This document shows positions 6,817 through 15,307 of a stretch of 33,670 nucleotides of DNA, one piece after another (position 1 is the first letter of the stretch; each line of letters starts with the position of its first letter). Made by a program: the position numbers and the translations under genes. The DNA comes from an uncultured Acidimicrobiales bacterium (GTDB taxonomy: Bacteria; Actinomycetota; Acidimicrobiia; Acidimicrobiales; AC-14), in assembly GCA_902805665.1 (NCBI GenBank), contig CADCTB010000019.1, forward strand, positions 1 to 33,670, given 5' to 3'. The notes under the pieces were generated by a model, which searched no databases, was not told the DNA's origin, and worked only from the letters and a program-made list of their open reading frames with translations.

Positions 6817-8366
6817 AGCAGGACCGCCCCGCCGGTGCGGTCACCAAGGTCGAAGGTGGTCGACCCCTCGCCGATCCCCCGCTTGGTGGCCACCGGCGTG
6901 CCCCAGGCGTCCCGCGTGGTCCTCGGGGCGTCGGCGACCAGCACCTCCGCCGACCAACCCTTGGTCGGCGACGTCATCTTCAGCTCCTTGAGCTGGTGGG
7001 GGCCGTCGAGCCTCAGAATGACCCCGACGCCGGGTTTCAGCCCCCCGAAGCGGCTGCTGGCGTAGTTCTCGGTGCGCCACACCGACGAGGCGTCGCCGTC
7101 GACGAGGAAGGGCAGCTCGTCGTCGTGCTCGATCCCGCTGCCGGGCGGCGGGTCGAAGGCCAGGGGCGTGGGCTTCGGAATCGCCTTGGCCGTGGCCGAT
7201 GGGTCGTCAGCGGCGGTGATGTCGTCGAGCAGGCGGCCGCCGGTGTCGGACCGGGCGAAGAGGACGCCGACGATGCCGAGTGTCAGTGCGACAGCCACGA
7301 TGGCCACCGTCGGCACCATCCACTTCCGCTCGCTCTGGACGAAGGAAGGGGGGACGCCTCGGGGAGGCGTGTGGTCCTGGCGGGGCTGCGGGCGCGGCAT
7401 CGGCGGGGCGGCCACCACGCCGGTGGGGGCACCGACGTCGACCGGGCGGGCGACAGCCTGGCGACCGCTCAGGTCGACGGAGAGCAGGGCGTTCTGCAGC
7501 TCGGCGGCGGACTGGTAGCGGGCCTCGGGCGCCTTGGCCAGAGCCCGGAGCACGACGTCCTCGAGCGCCGGCGGGATGCCGGCCCGGACCTGGCGGGGCG
7601 ACAAGGGGTCGGTGGTGATGTGCTTGAGGGCGACGGCCATGTCGGTCTCGCCGGTGAACGGCGGGCGGCCGCACAGCATCTCGTAGAGGACCACGCCCAA
7701 GGCGTAGACGTCGGCCCGGCCGTCGAGGGCGCGGCCGTCGACCTGCTCAGGCGACAGGTACTGAGCGGTGCCCACGATCGTCCCCGTGCCGGTGAGGGCC
7801 TCGGAGGGGCTCGGCTGGCTGACCTCGGAGTCCTCCACCGCCTTGGCGATGCCGAAGTCGGCCACCTTCACCCGCCCGTCCGGGCAGATGAGGATGTTGG
7901 CCGGCTTGATGTCCCGGTGCACCACGCCCGCCTTGTGGGCGTAATGGAGGGCGTCGGCCACCTGGGCCCCGATGTGGACCACCCTCCCCGGCGCCATCGG
8001 GCCGCCGTCGTTCAGCGCCTGGCGGAGGGTCGGGGAGTCGACGAGCTCCATGACGATGAAGGTGATTCCCGCGTCGGTGCCGGTGTCGAAGGTGGCGACC
8101 ACGTTGGGATGGGCCAGGCGGGCGGCGGAGATGGCCTCCCGCCGGAACCGCTCGCGGAACGACTCGTCGGCGGACAGATGGGGATGCAGGATCTTGACCG
8201 CCACCGGCCGCCCGAGGATCTCGTCGACCGCCTCCCACACCTCCGCCATCCCGCCCTTGGCGATCAGCCGCTTCAGCCGGTAGCGGCCGGCAAGGAGGCG
8301 CTCGCTGTGGACACTGGCCGCCGCGCCGGCAGGCCCGGCACCTCCCAGCGGCACAGCGTCGGACAC
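6753..8366 (-). CDS. PknB-type serine/threonine kinase with extracellular domain
   Basis: A 537-residue membrane kinase. The kinase domain (about 29-295) keeps the glycine-rich loop KGGMAEVWEA, the ATP-binding lysine in VAVKIL (Lys58), the catalytic loop HRDIKPANI (150-158), DFGIA (170-174) and the activation-segment end GTAQYLSPEQ. It should therefore be active, unlike the pseudokinase fused to MviN in mycobacteria. A proline-rich juxtamembrane region leads to a helix at about 349-371. Outside, residues 400-537 (ASSVWRTENYAS, GVGVILRLDGPHQLKELKM) look like a discoidin-type beta-sandwich, as in the C-terminus of mycobacterial MviN. It starts at a GTG that directly abuts the DegV stop. Its position next to sigM suggests a role in cell-envelope control; that part is inference. 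Confidence 0.9.
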   Translation of the reverse strand: MSDAVPLGGAGPAGAAASVHSERLLAGRYRLKRLIAKGGMAEVWEAVDEILGRPVAVKILHPHLSADESFRERFRREAISAARLAHPNVVATFDTGTDAGITFIVMELVDSPTLRQALNDGGPMAPGRVVHIGAQVADALHYAHKAGVVHRDIKPANILICPDGRVKVADFGIAKAVEDSEVSQPSPSEALTGTGTIVGTAQYLSPEQVDGRALDGRADVYALGVVLYEMLCGRPPFTGETDMAVALKHITTDPLSPRQVRAGIPPALEDVVLRALAKAPEARYQSAAELQNALLSVDLSGRQAVARPVDVGAPTGVVAAPPMPRPQPRQDHTPPRGVPPSFVQSERKWMVPTVAIVAVALTLGIVGVLFARSDTGGRLLDDITAADDPSATAKAIPKPTPLAFDPPPGSGIEHDDELPFLVDGDASSVWRTENYASSRFGGLKPGVGVILRLDGPHQLKELKMTSPTKGWSAEVLVADAPRTTRDAWGTPVATKRGIGEGSTTFDLGDRTGGAVLLWITDLGDGNSAVSIGELSVA

Positions 8367-9224
8367 CTAGGACACGGTACCGGCCCCGGCAGCGGTCTGG
8401 AACGCCACCCCGATGGTTCGCGGGCCGGTGTGGGTGCCGACGACCGCCCCCAGTTGCCCGATGACGATCTGGTCCCGGGGGAAATGAGGATCGAGCAGGC
8501 CGAGAAGGGTGTCGACGTCGGGAGCGTCGCCGTGCAGGACGGCCAGGTTCTCCACGTTCTTCTGCGCGCCCACCTGGTCGGCCAGCCACTGCAGCGAGCG
8601 CGAGCGGGTCCGCTGCTTCGGGCCGGGCTCGACCTTCCCGTCCACCACCTCGATGCACGGCTTGATGGACAGGATCGACCCGAGCAGAGCCTGCGCGGCT
8701 CCGATGCGACCGCCCCGCTTGAGGTACTCGAGGGTGTCGAGGGTGGCGAAGATCTTCGTGCGGCGGGCCATGTCCTCGGCCATGGCGACGATCTCGTCGA
8801 GGGGGGCGCCGGCCGCAGCCCGACGGGCGCCCTGCACGGCCATCATGCCGTGGCCGAGGCTCACGGAAAGCGAGTCGACCACCGTCACCGGCACCACGTC
8901 GGCCACGGCCCGGGCCGCAGCCTGCGCCGACTCCCCGGTGGCCGAGAGCTTCGACGACAGGACGACGCACATGACGCCCTCGGCTCCGGCCGCGGCCGCG
9001 GCCCGGAAGACCTCCTCGAAGGCGCCGGGCGCCGGCGCCGCGGTCGAGGGAAGCTCAGCGGTCGTGGCGCATCGGGCCCAGAACTCCGAGGGGCTGAGAT
9101 CGCGCCGGTCGACGAGCTCCTCGGCGCCGAAGCGGATGGTGAGCGGCACCACGTCGATCCCCAGCTCGGACACGAGCCCGTCGGGCAGGTCGCAACTGCT
9201 GTCGGTGACGATCTTGACGGTCAT
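8367..9224 (-). CDS. DegV family fatty-acid-binding protein
   Basis: A 285-residue DegV protein, the standard length. It starts MTVKIVTDSSCDLPDGLV, with the family's TDSS motif, and has a TAAPAPGAFEEVFR segment, VVLSSKLSATGESAQAA, the VDSLSVSLGHG motif and the conserved TLEYLKRGGRIG and ILSIKPCIEV. Family members bind a fatty acid and, in Gram-positive bacteria, act as FakB-like partners of a fatty-acid kinase; no FakA gene is in the window. It lies 13 bases after the DUF6049 stop and abuts the kinase start, so it is part of the same operon. In related actinobacteria the position between DUF6049 and the kinase/sigM is normally taken by murJ. Confidence 0.92.
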   Translation of the reverse strand: MTVKIVTDSSCDLPDGLVSELGIDVVPLTIRFGAEELVDRRDLSPSEFWARCATTAELPSTAAPAPGAFEEVFRAAAAAGAEGVMCVVLSSKLSATGESAQAAARAVADVVPVTVVDSLSVSLGHGMMAVQGARRAAAGAPLDEIVAMAEDMARRTKIFATLDTLEYLKRGGRIGAAQALLGSILSIKPCIEVVDGKVEPGPKQRTRSRSLQWLADQVGAQKNVENLAVLHGDAPDVDTLLGLLDPHFPRDQIVIGQLGAVVGTHTGPRTIGVAFQTAAGAGTVS

Positions 9225-9237
9225 GCTGTCACTCGGG

Positions 9238-11229
9238 TCATTGTTCGGGAACCAGACCTCTCGCTCGGCGGCCCTTCATGGCATTTCGACCCCACCAGAC
9301 GGCCAGGAAGGTGGCCGCCCCCATGGCCACGATCAGGCTGGCGCCGGATGCAGCGGTTGACCGTACCGTGATGCGGGCCCGGCCGACCACCAGGCGGCCG
9401 TCGGGCGACTCGAGGGTGATGCGGATCGGGAACGCCCCCGAGGCTCGGGCGACGACCGGAAAGCGCTGGGTGGTGTTGAGGCGGGTCAGCTCCAGTTCCT
9501 GCACCTCGCCACCCGGGAACTCGAGCTTGTCGCTGTCGATCCTGACCACCACCCGCACCGGCTTGCCGGTGTTGTTCTTGAACGTGACCGGGATCTCACC
9601 GGTGCGGGCGGTCAACGTGAAGGAGCGGCCCTCCGGCATCTCGATGGCATCGAGCTGGGCCTGGACCTGGCGATCGGCGCTGGCCACGTACGCTTCCCGC
9701 TGACGGCGGGTCCTGAGATCGGAGGACTCGGCCACGAGCAGCTGCTGCTCGATCACGGCCGACGTGTCACTGCCCGGCCCGAGCACCGAGCGGAGCGAGT
9801 CGAGGTTCCGGCGGGCGTCACTCAGGTCGGCGGCCACTTCGGCCAGGCTGCCGGGAGTCGGGATGGCGGGCTTGCGGACCATGTTCGCCCCGAAGTCGTC
9901 CTGAGCGGTAGGGACGGTGCCGAAAAGCGTCTCCAACGACATGGGCTCGATGATGGGCGACAGGGCGAGGCCGCCTGCGACCACCTCGAGGAACTGACGG
10001 GTCGGCCGCCAGTTCCTGGGGGCGACGGCCGCCACGCCGCGGCGCTCGTCGTCGCCCGGGCGGTCGAGGTAGATCACCGCCAGGTCGGCCAGCAGGTGGT
10101 GGGCGGACAGGGACTGGTTGGCGGCGCCGTCGAAGTGGGCCGCCAGTCCGGCGTCGACGGCGACCGCCTGCACCCGCGCCTGGCGCCCGGTCAGCACGAA
10201 CGGCCGGGTGAGGGTGATCCGCTGATCGGCGACCGGGGCCAGCAGCGGCTCGGCGGTGAGCATCCGGTCGAAGCCCCGGCCGGTGAGCTCGTCGATCACC
10301 TGCGGATCGAGGGCCTCCTCGGCCAGCCAGATTCGGGGGTCCAGGCGGCCGCCCAGGGTCTCCGTGAGCGTGGCCGCGCCCCGGCTGAGCTGGCTGGCCA
10401 CCTCGCCGTCGAGCCCCGCTCCCGACAGGGCGGCCAGGTTGGCGGGCACGAAGGAGCCGGACAGGACGGGCCGTTCGGCTGCGGCCGCCTTGAGCGACGC
10501 CAGCAGCCCCTTGGCTCTGGCGTCATTGCTGGCGGCCAGGGCGGCGACGGTCTCCGGCGTCGGCGCCAGGCTGAACAAGGTGGACCGCACCGCCTCCACG
10601 CCCTGGGTCATGGCGGTCAGGGTGTCGGCATCGGGGAGGTTCCGGCTGCCGTCGGGTTGGAGCGCCGGTGGGGCGTGGACAGGGAAGACCAGGGAGACGC
10701 CGAGCCTGGGGGTGGCGTGGACCTCGGGGGTGTACAGGAGGTGGGTGACGAACTTGTCGACCACCGAACCGGCGAACCGGTCGCGGAGCTCGACCCGGAG
10801 GGGGTACACGCCGTCGCGTGACGGCAACAGCACGCGGGCCGGGTCACGGGGCAGAGCCGGGTCGCGGATCGGGACGGTGAGGGTGACGTCACCGTTGGCG
10901 TCGGGACGCAGGCCGGCCAGGGGCACCGGTGTCAAAGCGACGTACGCGGAGTCGGGCATCCGGTCGGCCAGGGTCTCCCCGAACTCGGACCGGGTGGCGA
11001 CTGCGGGGAACAGGGTGAGGGCGAACTCCAGGTTGGAGGCGCCAGTGGGCCGGTCGACGCGGACCCGGAGCATCATGTCGCCGCCGGGGCCGACCCAGTG
11101 CGACTGGGCGACGAAGGTCATGCGGCCTCGCGCGGCAGGGGGTGCGGGCTGGGCGGCCGCCGACGCGCCGATCGTGGCGCCCAGCGCCAGGACGACGAGC
11201 AGGAGCGCGCAGGCGACGCGCGGTCTCAC
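9238..11229 (-). CDS. DUF6049 family secreted/membrane-anchored protein
   Basis: A 663-residue protein resembling M. tuberculosis Rv3909. The N-terminus is a signal peptide (MRPRVACALLLVVLALG, ending near ASAAAQPA). A large extracytoplasmic part follows, with HWVGPGGDMMLRVRVDRP, DGVYPLRVELRD and THLLYTPEV in the first third. The C-terminal third holds an immunoglobulin-like region (GEIPVTFKNNTGKPVRVVVR, FPIRITLESPDGR). It ends in a helix (ASGASLIVAMGAATFLAVWW) and a basic cytoplasmic tail. The function is unknown; its constant association with MurJ and sigM in actinobacteria suggests cell-wall work. The GTG at 11229 overlaps the stop of the upstream GNAT gene in GTGA, so the two are coupled. 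Confidence 0.85.
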   Translation of the reverse strand: MRPRVACALLLVVLALGATIGASAAAQPAPPAARGRMTFVAQSHWVGPGGDMMLRVRVDRPTGASNLEFALTLFPAVATRSEFGETLADRMPDSAYVALTPVPLAGLRPDANGDVTLTVPIRDPALPRDPARVLLPSRDGVYPLRVELRDRFAGSVVDKFVTHLLYTPEVHATPRLGVSLVFPVHAPPALQPDGSRNLPDADTLTAMTQGVEAVRSTLFSLAPTPETVAALAASNDARAKGLLASLKAAAAERPVLSGSFVPANLAALSGAGLDGEVASQLSRGAATLTETLGGRLDPRIWLAEEALDPQVIDELTGRGFDRMLTAEPLLAPVADQRITLTRPFVLTGRQARVQAVAVDAGLAAHFDGAANQSLSAHHLLADLAVIYLDRPGDDERRGVAAVAPRNWRPTRQFLEVVAGGLALSPIIEPMSLETLFGTVPTAQDDFGANMVRKPAIPTPGSLAEVAADLSDARRNLDSLRSVLGPGSDTSAVIEQQLLVAESSDLRTRRQREAYVASADRQVQAQLDAIEMPEGRSFTLTARTGEIPVTFKNNTGKPVRVVVRIDSDKLEFPGGEVQELELTRLNTTQRFPVVARASGAFPIRITLESPDGRLVVGRARITVRSTAASGASLIVAMGAATFLAVWWGRNAMKGRRARGLVPEQ

Positions 11230-11984
11230 CCGAGCCGCCGGTGGAGCACGGACAGCTGGATGGGCTCGTGGCGGAACCCCAGCGAGAGATAGAGGGCAAG
11301 GGCGGGCTCGTTGCCGAGCTGGGTGTTCACGACCGCCTCGGACACTCCCTTGCGCCGCAGCCAGCGCAGCCCGTCGAGCCCGAGGGCCCGGCCCAGTCCG
11401 GTGCGGCGGTGCGCGGGGTGGACCGCCAGCCGCTGGAGGTAGCCCTGGTTGGCACTGAGCCCGGTGACCGCGTACGCCAGGACGTCGTGGGCCCGAGCGG
11501 CCCCCTGAGAGGGGAGCAGAGCGCCCCGCCTCGGAGACGCGATGCGAAACCGGGTGACGGGGGTGGCGTCGATGGCCTCGCTCAGGCCGCTGGCGTCGAG
11601 CCGCCAGAAGGGGGCGAAGGCCGACGCGTCGACGGCCAGCACGGCCGGCCAGTCCGCGTTGCGGCCGCGTCTGAGCAGTTGAGCCGCTTCCTTGTCCGGA
11701 CGGGGAACGTCACGGAGGTCGTGGCTGAGGAGATGGAGGCGCTCGTACTCCTCGAACCCGACGCTCAGGAAGCCGCGCTGCTCGGCGGGAGCCAGGGCGC
11801 TGGTCACGACCCGGGTGAAGCCGCGGGCCGTCAGCGTCTCCAGGCAGCGCTGCAGGAAGTCCACCGACGGTGCACCGGCCGGGGCGAGGGGCGCGAGATA
11901 GGCGATGTCGCCGTCGCCCCGCCAGGGACCGGTTCGAGCCCGTTCCCAGCCCCACTGCAGGACCTCGGCGGCGACTGTGGTCAT
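11226..11984 (-). CDS. GNAT family N-acetyltransferase
   Basis: A 252-residue protein whose C-terminal half is a GNAT domain. The acetyl-CoA-binding motif is visible as LQRLAVHPAHRRTGLGRALG, followed by VVNTQLGNEPALALYLSLGF, the usual last strands. The N-terminal half (DFLQRCLETLTARGFTRVVT, QRGFLSVGFEEYERLHLL) looks like a second, degenerate GNAT-like fold. The substrate is unknown. The ATG at 11984 has GAGG just upstream, and a -10-like TACGCT lies at 12000-11995. The gene is divergent from pcnA with 58 bases between starts and leads the operon running through DUF6049, DegV, kinase, sigM and anti-sigma. Mycobacteria have mutT4 in this slot. Confidence 0.82.
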   Translation of the reverse strand: MTTVAAEVLQWGWERARTGPWRGDGDIAYLAPLAPAGAPSVDFLQRCLETLTARGFTRVVTSALAPAEQRGFLSVGFEEYERLHLLSHDLRDVPRPDKEAAQLLRRGRNADWPAVLAVDASAFAPFWRLDASGLSEAIDATPVTRFRIASPRRGALLPSQGAARAHDVLAYAVTGLSANQGYLQRLAVHPAHRRTGLGRALGLDGLRWLRRKGVSEAVVNTQLGNEPALALYLSLGFRHEPIQLSVLHRRLG

Positions 11985-12029
11985 TCCTCGATCAAGCGTA
12001 CCGGCGGAGGGGGCCCGGAGAAGGCCCAC

Positions 12030-12035
12030 TACCCT
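12030..12035 (+). promoter_or_regulatory. -10 element of leaderless pcnA transcript
   Basis: TACCCT ends seven bases before the GTG at 12043, and there is no ribosome binding site between them. This is the spacing expected when transcription begins at the start codon. No clear -35 was recognised. Confidence 0.5.
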
Positions 12036-12042
12036 TGCCGCG

Positions 12043-13419
12043 GTGATCCCCGAGCGCCTGCGACCCCTCCTGGAGGAGACCGCGCCCCTCGCCGAGCGGT
12101 TCACGGCCGCGGGCTGGCGCCTCTTCCTGGTTGGCGGCCGCGTGCGCGACGCCATCCTCGGCCTTCCCCTCGACCGCGACCTGGACTTCACCACCAACGC
12201 CCGCCCGGACGACATCGAGGCGGTCGTGAAGGGCTGGGCCGACGCGACCTGGGACCAGGGGCGCCGCTTCGGCACCATCGGGGTCAAGAAGGGTGACGTG
12301 ACCTACGAGATCACCACCCACCGGGCCGAGGCGTACACGCCCGACTCCCGCAAGCCTGCGGTGGAGTTCGCCGACGCCATCGAGGCCGACCTGTCCCGGC
12401 GCGACTTCACCGTCAACGCGATGGCCCTGTCGCTTCCCGACGCCGAACTGATCGACCCGTTCGGCGGCCTCGACGACCTCGCCGCCTACCGCCTGCGCAC
12501 GCCGCTCTCGCCCACCGAGTCCTTCACCGACGACCCGCTGCGGATGCTGCGGGCCGCCCGCTTCATAAGCGGCTACCACTTCCTGGCCGACGACGACCTG
12601 GTGGCTGCGGTCAAGTCGCTGCGGGGCCGGCTCGAGATCGTGTCGGCCGAGCGCATCCGCGACGAGCTGGACAAGCTGCTGGTCGTGGAGTCGCCCGAGG
12701 CGGGGCTGTGGTTCCTCGTCAACACCGGGCTGGCCGAGGAGTTCCTGCCCGAGCTTCCCGCCCTCGCCCTGCAACAGGACCCCGTCCATCGCCACAAGGA
12801 CGTGCTGGCCCACACCATCGCCGTCGTGGAGAAGACCAGCCCCGACAAGATCCTGCGCCTGGCCGCCCTCCTGCACGACATCGGCAAGCCCAAGACCCGC
12901 TCGTTCGGCAAGGGCGGCGTCTCGTTCCACCATCACGAGGTGGTGGGCGCCCGCATGGCCGAGGAGCGCATGCGGGCCCTGCGCTACCCCGAGGACGAGA
13001 TCGCCGACGTCCGCAAGCTGGTCGAGCTGCACCTGCGCTTCCACGGCTACGGCGACGACGTCTGGACCGACAGCGCCGTCCGCCGCTACGCCACCGACGC
13101 CGGGCCCCTGCTCGACAAGCTCAACGAGCTCACCCGCTGCGACTGCACCACCCGCAACCAGCGCAAGGCCGCCGAGCTGTCCCGCCGGATGGACCTGCTC
13201 GAGCAGCGCATCGCCGCTCTCAAGGAGCGGGAGGAGCTCGACCGCATCCGCCCCGACCTGGACGGCAACCAGATCATGGAGCACCTCGGCATTCCTCCGG
13301 GGCCCGACGTCGGCCAGGCCTGGAAGTTCCTCTACGAGCTGCGCATGGAGGAGGGCCCCCTGGGCGAGGAGGAGGCCCGCCGCCGCCTCGACCAGTGGTG
13401 GGCGTCGCGCCAGACCTGA
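12043..13419 (+). CDS. pcnA: CCA tRNA nucleotidyltransferase
   Basis: A 458-residue enzyme that adds or repairs the CCA end of tRNAs. The N-terminal nucleotidyltransferase domain has the class II signature FLVGGRVRDAILG, then the metal-binding DRDLDF and the RRDFTVNAMAL motif. The RNA-binding segment has DDPLRMLRAARF and AERIRDELDKLL. An HD domain follows, with HRHKDVLAHTI, ALLHDIGKP and FHHHEVVGARM. This HD-containing actinobacterial form is annotated pcnA or cca. The GTG at 12043 (VIPERLRPLL) fits the family N-terminus and the -10 element just upstream; the longer frame to 11905 runs into the divergent GNAT gene. Rv3907c is the syntenic counterpart. Confidence 0.93.
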   Translation: MIPERLRPLLEETAPLAERFTAAGWRLFLVGGRVRDAILGLPLDRDLDFTTNARPDDIEAVVKGWADATWDQGRRFGTIGVKKGDVTYEITTHRAEAYTPDSRKPAVEFADAIEADLSRRDFTVNAMALSLPDAELIDPFGGLDDLAAYRLRTPLSPTESFTDDPLRMLRAARFISGYHFLADDDLVAAVKSLRGRLEIVSAERIRDELDKLLVVESPEAGLWFLVNTGLAEEFLPELPALALQQDPVHRHKDVLAHTIAVVEKTSPDKILRLAALLHDIGKPKTRSFGKGGVSFHHHEVVGARMAEERMRALRYPEDEIADVRKLVELHLRFHGYGDDVWTDSAVRRYATDAGPLLDKLNELTRCDCTTRNQRKAAELSRRMDLLEQRIAALKEREELDRIRPDLDGNQIMEHLGIPPGPDVGQAWKFLYELRMEEGPLGEEEARRRLDQWWASRQT

Positions 13420-13431
13420 ACGACCTGGCGG

Positions 13432-13447
13432 TACGCCTGACGGCGTA
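13432..13447 (+). terminator. short hairpin after pcnA
   Basis: TACGCC (13432-13437) pairs exactly with GGCGTA (13442-13447) around a TGAC loop, 13 bases after the pcnA stop. It has no T-run, so it is at best a weak terminator or transcript end. Confidence 0.3.
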
Positions 13448-13493
13448 GTCGGGATGCCTCCCTGGGACCGATGACCGGCGGCCGGTGCTGCCG

Positions 13494-13499
13494 TACCGT
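13494..13499 (+). promoter_or_regulatory. -10 element before the histidine kinase
   Basis: TACCGT lies six bases before the GTG at 13506, as in the other leaderless genes here. A short GGGG between them could also serve weakly as a ribosome binding site. Confidence 0.45.
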
Positions 13500-13505
13500 G
13501 GGGCT

Positions 13506-14642
13506 GTGACGCGTCGATCCGGGATGGGCGACGCCGCCCTGGCTGCGGCCGTCGGCTTGGTCCAGGTGGGCGGCACCTACCTGGCCGGGCGGCACCAGGC
13601 CGACCGGGAGTCCTTCGACGTGCTGGCCGGTCTCCTGCTGGCCACGGGGCCGGCCGCCCTGGTCGTCCGCCGCCGCCACCCGGTGGCCGTCTACCTCACC
13701 GCCTTCTCGGCCACCCTCGCCTACGTCGCCCTCGGCTACCCCCAGGGGCCGATCTTCCTGAGCCTCATCGCCGCATTCCTCACCGTGGCCGTGGCCGGCC
13801 ACCGGATCGTCGCCTGGACAGGCCTCGTCGTGGGCTACCTGTCTTTTCTCACGGTCGGCGCCGTCTTCGGCGACGAGCCCGGCCCCGGGTGGGTCCCCGC
13901 CCTGGGCCTCGCCGCCTGGCTGATGGTGCTGGCCGCGGTCGGCGAGGGCATTCGGGTCAGGCGGGCCCGGGCGGAGGATGCGGCTCGCACCCGGGAGGAG
14001 GAGGCCCGGCGGCGGGCAAGTGAGGAACGGCTGCGCATCGCCCGGGAGCTGCACGACGTGCTGGCCCACAACATCTCCCTCATCAACGTCCAGGCGGGCG
14101 TGGCCCTGCACCTGATGGAGGAGCAGCCCCAGCAGGCCCGCACCGCCCTCACCGCCATCAAGGCGGCCAGCAAGGACGCACTGGGCGAGCTGCGATCGGT
14201 GCTCGACGTGCTCCGCCAGGTCGACGAGGGGCCGCCCCGATCGCCGACCGCCGGCCTCGATGACCTCGACCGCCTCGTGTCGGGAGCGGCCGCGGCGGGG
14301 ATCGACGTGCGGGTCGTCACCGAGGGCACGCCGCGGGCCCTGCCGCCGAGCGTGGATCTCGCCGCCTTCCGGATCGTGCAGGAGGCGCTGACCAACGTGA
14401 CCCGCCACGCAGGGCAGGCCCGGGCCACCATCTTTCTCACCTACGGCGACACCGATCTCACCGTTCAGGTCGACGACGACGGCCGCGGCCCGGCACCGTC
14501 GACGAACGGATCGACCGGTGGAAACGGCATCCCCGGCATGAAGGAGCGGGCATCGGCCCTCGGCGGCCTGCTCTCCGCGGGACCCAGGCCCGGTGGGGGG
14601 TTCCGGGTCCGCGCCTCACTTCCGGTGGATGCCCGCCCGTGA
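13506..14642 (+). CDS. NarL-family sensor histidine kinase (HisKA_3)
   Basis: A 378-residue membrane kinase. The first 145 residues contain about four hydrophobic helices (for example VLAGLLLATGPAALVV, AVYLTAFSATLAYVALG and FLSLIAAFLTVAVA) with no large external loop, so it probably senses a membrane or internal signal. A charged coiled stretch (RARAEDAARTREEEARRR) leads to the phosphoacceptor motif IARELHDVLAHNISLI, with His183. The ATPase part shows FRIVQEALTNVTRHA, VQVDDDGRG and GGNGIPGMKERASALGG. The GTG at 13506 is preferred because of the -10 element; a GTG at 13485 is the alternative. Its stop overlaps the start of the response-regulator gene, so the pair is translated together. Confidence 0.9.
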   Translation: MTRRSGMGDAALAAAVGLVQVGGTYLAGRHQADRESFDVLAGLLLATGPAALVVRRRHPVAVYLTAFSATLAYVALGYPQGPIFLSLIAAFLTVAVAGHRIVAWTGLVVGYLSFLTVGAVFGDEPGPGWVPALGLAAWLMVLAAVGEGIRVRRARAEDAARTREEEARRRASEERLRIARELHDVLAHNISLINVQAGVALHLMEEQPQQARTALTAIKAASKDALGELRSVLDVLRQVDEGPPRSPTAGLDDLDRLVSGAAAAGIDVRVVTEGTPRALPPSVDLAAFRIVQEALTNVTRHAGQARATIFLTYGDTDLTVQVDDDGRGPAPSTNGSTGGNGIPGMKERASALGGLLSAGPRPGGGFRVRASLPVDARP

Positions 14643-15307
14643 TCCGGGTCCTCCTGGCCGATGACCAGGCGCTGGTGCGGGCCGGCTTCAGAGCGCTGCT
14701 CGACGCCCAGCCCGACATCGAAGTGGTGGGCGAGGCCGGTGACGGCGACGCCGCGCTCCGGCTGACCGTCGAGCTGCGGCCCGATGTCGTCCTCATGGAC
14801 ATCCGCATGCCCGGGCGCGACGGACTGGAGGCCACCCGGCTGATCGCCGCCGACGAGCGGCTGGCCGCCGTCCGCATCGTCATCCTCACCACGTTCGAGC
14901 TCGACGAGTACGTGTTCGAGGCCATCCGCTCCGGCGCCAGCGGGTTCCTGGTCAAGGACACCGAGCCGGTGGAGCTGCTGCGGGCGGTACGGGCCGTGGC
15001 GGCCGGCGACGCCCTGCTGTCGCCCAGCGTCACCCGCCGGCTCATCGGGGAGTTCGCCAGCCGGGCCAAGGAGCCGGCCCTCGGGGCCGAGCTCGACCGG
15101 CTCACGGACCGGGAGCGGGAGATCATGGCGCTGGTGGCCGCGGGCCTCACCAACGAGGAGATCGCCGAGAAGCTGTTCCTCAGCCCGGCGACGTCGAAGA
15201 CCCACGTGAGCCGGGCGATGATCAAGCTGGGCGCCCGCGACCGGGCCCAGCTGGTGGTCTTCGCCTACGAGTCAGGGCTCGTCCGCCCCGGCTGGAGCGG
15301 GTCCTGA
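14639..15307 (+). CDS. NarL/FixJ-type response regulator
   Basis: A 222-residue response regulator. The receiver domain begins IRVLLADDQALVRAGF, with the acidic pair Asp8-Asp9, the phosphorylation site Asp54 in VVLMDIRMPGRDG, the switch threonine in VILTTF and the lysine in FLVKD. A LuxR-type DNA-binding domain follows, with LTDREREIMALVAAGLTNEE and the recognition-helix region FLSPATSKTHVSRAMIKLGA. It is the evident partner of the preceding kinase; GTG and TGA overlap at 14639-14642. The last 43 bases overlap the 3' end of the opposing LuxR regulator gene. Target genes cannot be told from the sequence. Confidence 0.94.
   Translation: MIRVLLADDQALVRAGFRALLDAQPDIEVVGEAGDGDAALRLTVELRPDVVLMDIRMPGRDGLEATRLIAADERLAAVRIVILTTFELDEYVFEAIRSGASGFLVKDTEPVELLRAVRAVAAGDALLSPSVTRRLIGEFASRAKEPALGAELDRLTDREREIMALVAAGLTNEEIAEKLFLSPATSKTHVSRAMIKLGARDRAQLVVFAYESGLVRPGWSGS

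Noticed and set aside
6996-9371. 791-residue forward open frame across the kinase, DegV and DUF6049 genes
   Set aside because: It is antisense to three genes with clear catalytic or family motifs, and its translation is low-complexity Gly/Arg/His-rich, as expected of a shadow frame in high-GC DNA.
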